Source: an uncultured Campylobacter sp. (GTDB taxonomy: Bacteria; Campylobacterota; Campylobacteria; Campylobacterales; Campylobacteraceae). From it: a DNA stretch of 18,158 nucleotides. Location: NCBI GenBank assembly GCA_947090385.1, contig CAMUNZ010000023.1, forward strand, positions 1 to 18,158, given 5' to 3'. Shown here piece by piece: positions 15,064-18,158 of this stretch (positions are counted from its first letter, which is position 1; the number at the start of each line of letters is the position of its first letter). The notes below the pieces were generated by a model. That model did not search any database. It was given only the letters and a program-made list of their open reading frames with translations, and was not told where the DNA came from. Position numbers and translations under genes: made by a program.

Positions 15064-16453
15064 AGTTTTCCTTAGAATTTGGGATAAAAATTTGATAATT
15101 TTTTGCAAGTTTAAAATATAAACTGTTTAAATTTTTGCTAAAAAATGCGTTGAATTTTGATTGCATAATTTTTTCATCAAATGATAAAAATTGCAAAAAA
15201 TCACTTTTTTTATGCAAATTTAAAATCGGATTTGTATGATTTTTTACTATATTTAGATTTTTTTTAAAAATTTTCGAAAGATTTGTAAACTCATCGATAG
15301 TTTCTTGATAATTTCCATCAAAACAATGCAAATTTATATCTATGTTTAATTGCAAACAAAGATCAAAAATTACAGAACTTTCATTTGAAATATTTTCATT
15401 ATTACCAAATACAATTGCCGATTTTACGCTATTTATATCAAAATTTGTTATTTTTAAAATTGGTAAATTTGTTTTAAAAAACTCTTTTTTATTTTTTTCG
15501 AAAAATTTATTTGTCGTTATGATAATTCCAGTTTTATACATCGAAATTTGAGATTTTATATCTTGAAAATTTCTTGCAAAATAATCGATATTTACGCGGT
15601 GAGTTTGTCTTATTTGTTTAATAAAATTAAAATCTTTTGATAAATTTGGATTTATAACATAAAAAAATAGCTTTTTTGCAGATATTTTTTCGAAAAATTT
15701 GATCGAATTTTGTATTAAATTTTCAATTTCGCCTTTCATATTTTTTAAATCCAAAATCACAAAAATATTTTTTCCAAAAGGGCTTGGAAATTGTCCGTAT
15801 TCTTGTTTTATGTTTTTAAAAATATCTTTTAAAATGTTAGGATTTCCGATGATTAAAAGATTATCGTTTGGCATAATTATGCTCGTTTTTTGTGCGATTT
15901 CAAATTTGTTATGGCGATAAATCATGGTGATTTTCCATTTTTTTTGCTCTATGCTTGCTACTTTTCGATATGCAAATGAACTTCCAACTGGGACTTTTAC
16001 TTCCATAATTTCGCCTTGAGAAAGTCCGATATTATCAGCAAAAATAGGCAAATCCGGAAGTAAATCTATAAATCTTGTTCCGATAATTTCTCTTACGTCT
16101 ATCAATTTTGTATGATTTTTTTCTATGTCTTTTAATCCCCATAAATCAAGCAAATAAATCTCTAAATTTGGGTTTAAATTTCGCAAATTTTTGTAAATCC
16201 AAACAGCCTCTTTTTCTTTTGAAATCATAATCATAGCTTGATGAAAATTATCGTTGCAAAAAAATTTTAATTTTTCAAAACTTGTCGGATCAAATCGTAA
16301 AAATTTAACATTATCGCCGAAATTTCCTTCAAATTTATCGTTGGAATTTGGCAAAATTATGGTGTAATCGTGGATGATATTTTCAAGTTTAAATACTCTT
16401 TCTAAGAAATGTTTAGCTAAAATGCCCTCTGCAATTATGAGGATTTTTTTCAT
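15032..16453 (-). CDS. TrkA/RCK-domain protein of the Campylobacter type
   Basis: A 473-residue cytoplasmic protein. The first 130 residues look like a Rossmann-type fold (KKILIIAEGILAKHFLERVF), but without the usual GxGxxG of NAD-binding RCK domains. An RCK_C (TrkA-C) domain follows at about 144-210 (GLSQGEIMEVKVPVGSSFAYRKVAS ... MPNDNLLIIGNP), and a second Rossmann-like half (about 225-473, starting NIFVILDLKN) is more diverged. RCK proteins gate potassium channels or transporters by binding ligands; none is encoded in the window, but a mechanosensitive channel is two genes downstream. It is the first gene of the minus-strand operon, with GGAG before ATG 16453 and the -10 box only about 30 bases upstream. 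Function is inferred from the domain only. Confidence 0.72.
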   Translation of the reverse strand: MKKILIIAEGILAKHFLERVFKLENIIHDYTIILPNSNDKFEGNFGDNVKFLRFDPTSFEKLKFFCNDNFHQAMIMISKEKEAVWIYKNLRNLNPNLEIYLLDLWGLKDIEKNHTKLIDVREIIGTRFIDLLPDLPIFADNIGLSQGEIMEVKVPVGSSFAYRKVASIEQKKWKITMIYRHNKFEIAQKTSIIMPNDNLLIIGNPNILKDIFKNIKQEYGQFPSPFGKNIFVILDLKNMKGEIENLIQNSIKFFEKISAKKLFFYVINPNLSKDFNFIKQIRQTHRVNIDYFARNFQDIKSQISMYKTGIIITTNKFFEKNKKEFFKTNLPILKITNFDINSVKSAIVFGNNENISNESSVIFDLCLQLNIDINLHCFDGNYQETIDEFTNLSKIFKKNLNIVKNHTNPILNLHKKSDFLQFLSFDEKIMQSKFNAFFSKNLNSLYFKLAKNYQIFIPNSKENYENKNRIREK

Positions 16454-16482
16454 GAATTCTCCAAGATTAATTAAAAAGGCAG

Positions 16483-16490
16483 ATTATACA
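16483..16490 (-). promoter_or_regulatory. Extended -10 promoter of the aroB operon
   Basis: On the minus strand TGTATAAT, a perfect extended -10, lies 30 bases before ATG 16453 and only 4 bases from the divergent tgt start at 16495. Any -35 contact would fall inside tgt coding sequence. The plus strand of the 41-base gap shows no equally good box for tgt. Confidence 0.6.
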
Positions 16491-16494
16491 GAAA

Positions 16495-17613
16495 ATGGAA
16501 TTTAAAATAGATAAAATTTGTGGTAAAGCAAGGGCAGGGCGTATCAAAACTGCACATAGCGAAATTTTAACACCAATTTTTATGCCAGTTGGAACTGTCG
16601 GCGCAGTAAAAAGCCTCGATGCTTTGGATTTAAAAGAAATTTTGGATGCGAAAATAATTCTTGCAAACACTTATCACATGTATTTGCGTCCTGGTTCAAA
16701 GATCGTAAAAGAATTTGGTGGGCTTCATAATTTTACAAAATTCGATCGAAGTTTTTTGACAGATAGTGGCGGTTTTCAAGCTTTTTCTTTAAATAAAATT
16801 TCAAAGCCGGATGAATTTGGGATTAAATTTAAATCGCATATTGACGGAAGTTCGCATTATTTTACGCCAAAAAGTGTAATCGAAACTCAATATGATTTAA
16901 ATAGCGATATTATGATGGTTTTAGATGATTTAGTCGCGCTTCCTGCTACTAAAAAACGAGTAAAAGAAAGCATCGAACGCACGATAAAATGGGCAAAAGA
17001 GGCTTTGGAATTTCATAGAAGTTTTACAAAAAATGGACAAAGATTAAATAATAATATTTTTGGGATAATTCAAGGCGGGACGGATTTTGAATTTCGTAAA
17101 ATTTGTGCTAGCGAATTAAATAATATGAGTTTTGACGGGCTTGCTATCGGTGGCTTAAGCGTCGGTGAAAGTAACTCTGAAATGTATGATACGACAGAAT
17201 TTGTAACGCAATTTATGGATGAAAATCGTCCTAGATATTTGATGGGAGTTGGAACTCCAGAAGATATCGTAGAAAGTATCGAAAGAGGCGTTGATATGAT
17301 GGATTGCGTTATGCCTACAAGAAATGCCAGAAACGGCACACTTTTTACGAGTTTTGGGAAAATAAATATAAAAAGCGCAAAATTTATTCACGATCATGAT
17401 CCTATCGATAAAAGTTGTAATTGTTATACTTGTAAAAATTTTTCAAGAGGATATTTAAATCATTTATATCGCGCAAGAGAGCTTACTTTTTTTAGACTTG
17501 CTAGTTTGCATAATCTTTATTATTATTTAAATTTGGTGAAACAGGCAAGAGAGGCGATTTTGTCGGATAATTATGAGAATTTTAAAAGAGAATTTTATTC
17601 GAAAAGATCTTGA
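16495..17613 (+). CDS. tgt: tRNA-guanine transglycosylase (bacterial)
   Basis: A 372-residue enzyme that exchanges guanine-34 for preQ1 in GUN-anticodon tRNAs, the base-swap step in queuosine synthesis. Seen: LTDSGGFQ with the active-site aspartate D90, FGIIQGG, GLAIGGLSVGE, the nucleophile D270 in MDCVMPTRNARNG, and the zinc site C308-x-C310-x2-C313 with H339 (SLHN). Length matches the family. The start at ATG 16495 gives the usual MEFK... beginning; no RBS closer than a distant AAGG is present, so initiation may use a very short leader. It is divergent from the aroB operon with 41 bases between start codons. It ends in TGA, which also shows that TGA is a stop here. Confidence 0.96.
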   Translation: MEFKIDKICGKARAGRIKTAHSEILTPIFMPVGTVGAVKSLDALDLKEILDAKIILANTYHMYLRPGSKIVKEFGGLHNFTKFDRSFLTDSGGFQAFSLNKISKPDEFGIKFKSHIDGSSHYFTPKSVIETQYDLNSDIMMVLDDLVALPATKKRVKESIERTIKWAKEALEFHRSFTKNGQRLNNNIFGIIQGGTDFEFRKICASELNNMSFDGLAIGGLSVGESNSEMYDTTEFVTQFMDENRPRYLMGVGTPEDIVESIERGVDMMDCVMPTRNARNGTLFTSFGKINIKSAKFIHDHDPIDKSCNCYTCKNFSRGYLNHLYRARELTFFRLASLHNLYYYLNLVKQAREAILSDNYENFKREFYSKRS

Positions 17614-17705
17614 AAATTGATGTTTTGTTTAACAACCTAAATATAAATTAATTTTTATTAAAATAAACTGATAATAAATTTCAATTAAATTTTATTTTTA
17701 TTTGT

Positions 17706-17711
17706 TATAAT
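17706..17711 (+). promoter_or_regulatory. -10 box of the DUF2325 gene
   Basis: TATAAT within TTTGTTATAATAATT, 30 bases before the ATG at 17742 and with AGGAGA at 17730-17735. The rest of the 128-base gap after tgt is AT-rich filler with no gene. Confidence 0.6.
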
Positions 17712-17741
17712 AATTCTTATCAAAAAAATAGGAGAATTTTT

Positions 17742-18056
17742 ATGTCAGTTTTAGTTGTTGGGGCGGATGAAATAACCGCCGTAAAAGCAGTTTTGACAGA
17801 TTTAGGCGCTACGAGTATTGAACATTGGGATGCTAGAAATGAAAATCGTGTAAATAAAAAACCGATTCCAAACGATACCGAGTGTATAGTGATGCTAACA
17901 AGTTTTTTGAATCATAATACTATGAAAAAAATAAAATCTGATGCTAAAAAGCGAGGAATTCCTGTGGTTTGCGCTAAAAGAAGTGTTAGCTGTGTGTATT
18001 GTGAATATTGCAAAAAATTTGGACTTGGCAATGAATTTGGTTGCAAACAAGATTGA
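17742..18056 (+). CDS. DUF2325 family protein
   Basis: A 104-residue cytoplasmic protein that matches the DUF2325 pattern as I know it: MSVLVVGADEITAVKAVLTDLGA (a Rossmann-like first strand and helix), a central HWDARNEN, the strand CIVMLTSFLNHNTMKKIK, and the ending VVCAKRSVSCVYCEYCKKFG with clustered cysteines. Its biochemical role is not known; the cysteines (CVYCEYC) could bind a metal, which is inference. AGGAGAATTTTT precedes the start, giving a strong initiation region, and it has its own promoter. The next gene seems to start inside its 3' end. Confidence 0.78.
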   Translation: MSVLVVGADEITAVKAVLTDLGATSIEHWDARNENRVNKKPIPNDTECIVMLTSFLNHNTMKKIKSDAKKRGIPVVCAKRSVSCVYCEYCKKFGLGNEFGCKQD

Positions 18057-18158
18057 AATTTTTACTTGTTGCAAGGAAAATATAAATCAAAATGATGATG
18101 TAAATTTCGCTTTAATGTATAATTTTTTAGAAAAAGATTATCAAATAGATGAGAAATT
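18031..18158 (+). CDS. Start of an unidentified gene, cut by the window edge
   Basis: ATG 18031 opens a frame that overlaps the last 26 bases of the DUF2325 gene and stays open to the window end (about 42 codons: MNLVANKIEIFTCCKEN...). Overlap of this kind is normal for genes in this genome, which suggests an operon with DUF2325. The RBS is weak and the visible part is too short to name. It could also start later, at ATG 18116. Confidence 0.45.
   Translation, partial: MNLVANKIEIFTCCKENINQNDDVNFALMYNFLEKDYQIDEK

Noticed and set aside
15064..15108. Earlier ATG start for aroB
   Set aside because: The extra 15 residues do not look like the family and the downstream ATG has AAGGAAA at proper distance.
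17669..17683. Fur-box-like sequence TGATAATAAATTTCA upstream of the DUF2325 gene
   Set aside because: It matches only one half of the palindrome, and in such AT-rich DNA this is expected by chance.
1..18158. CRISPR array, tRNA or rRNA genes
   Set aside because: No spaced repeats, no cloverleaf-type sequence and no rRNA-like segment were seen on either strand.

Overview
The window is very AT-rich, codes densely in long overlapping operons, and holds the order tgt / TrkA-like protein / aroB / MscS channel / mtaB / FtsH-like ATPase / mogA. That order, with a HugZ-type heme oxygenase and a DUF2325 protein, points to a Campylobacterota genome, most likely Campylobacter sensu lato but not C. jejuni in detail. 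This is inference from protein character and remembered gene order; no search was run.

Left part (1-4360): the 3' end of an M16 metallopeptidase, then a heme-iron module. This is a HugZ heme oxygenase followed by a very large (1029 aa) TonB-dependent receptor of the hemoglobin/transferrin-type family. Each gene is followed by an inverted repeat that can act as a terminator.

Middle part (4360-9080): an accessory, decaying island. A small membrane-anchored protein looks frame-shifted at an A8 tract. The short gene after it is split by a 3183-bp mobile element (4914-8096). The element has 29-bp terminal inverted repeats (28/29 identical) and a perfect 8-bp target duplication. It carries an IS1595-family transposase (frameshifted), and convergent to it a type II restriction endonuclease (frameshifted near its N terminus) and its DNA methyltransferase (one in-frame TGA). 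Each terminal repeat carries the -35 box of an inward promoter at the same offset, so one end drives the transposase and the other the restriction-modification pair. Right of the element lies a secreted-protein pseudogene with three single-base frameshifts, all in A-runs.

Right part (9088-16453, minus strand): one tightly coupled operon, in transcription order TrkA/RCK-like protein, aroB, MscS-type channel, mtaB, an FtsH-like AAA+ protein lacking the HEXXH zinc site, and mogA. The listed genes overlap at each junction, by 4 to 38 nt. Its -10 box lies just upstream of the divergent tgt. After tgt come a DUF2325 protein with its own promoter and the start of one more gene cut by the window edge.

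The housekeeping genes are intact despite many long A/T runs, while nearly every accessory gene between about 4.37 and 9.08 kb is broken. The most notable object is the IS1595-type element with a restriction-modification cargo and promoters built into its ends.
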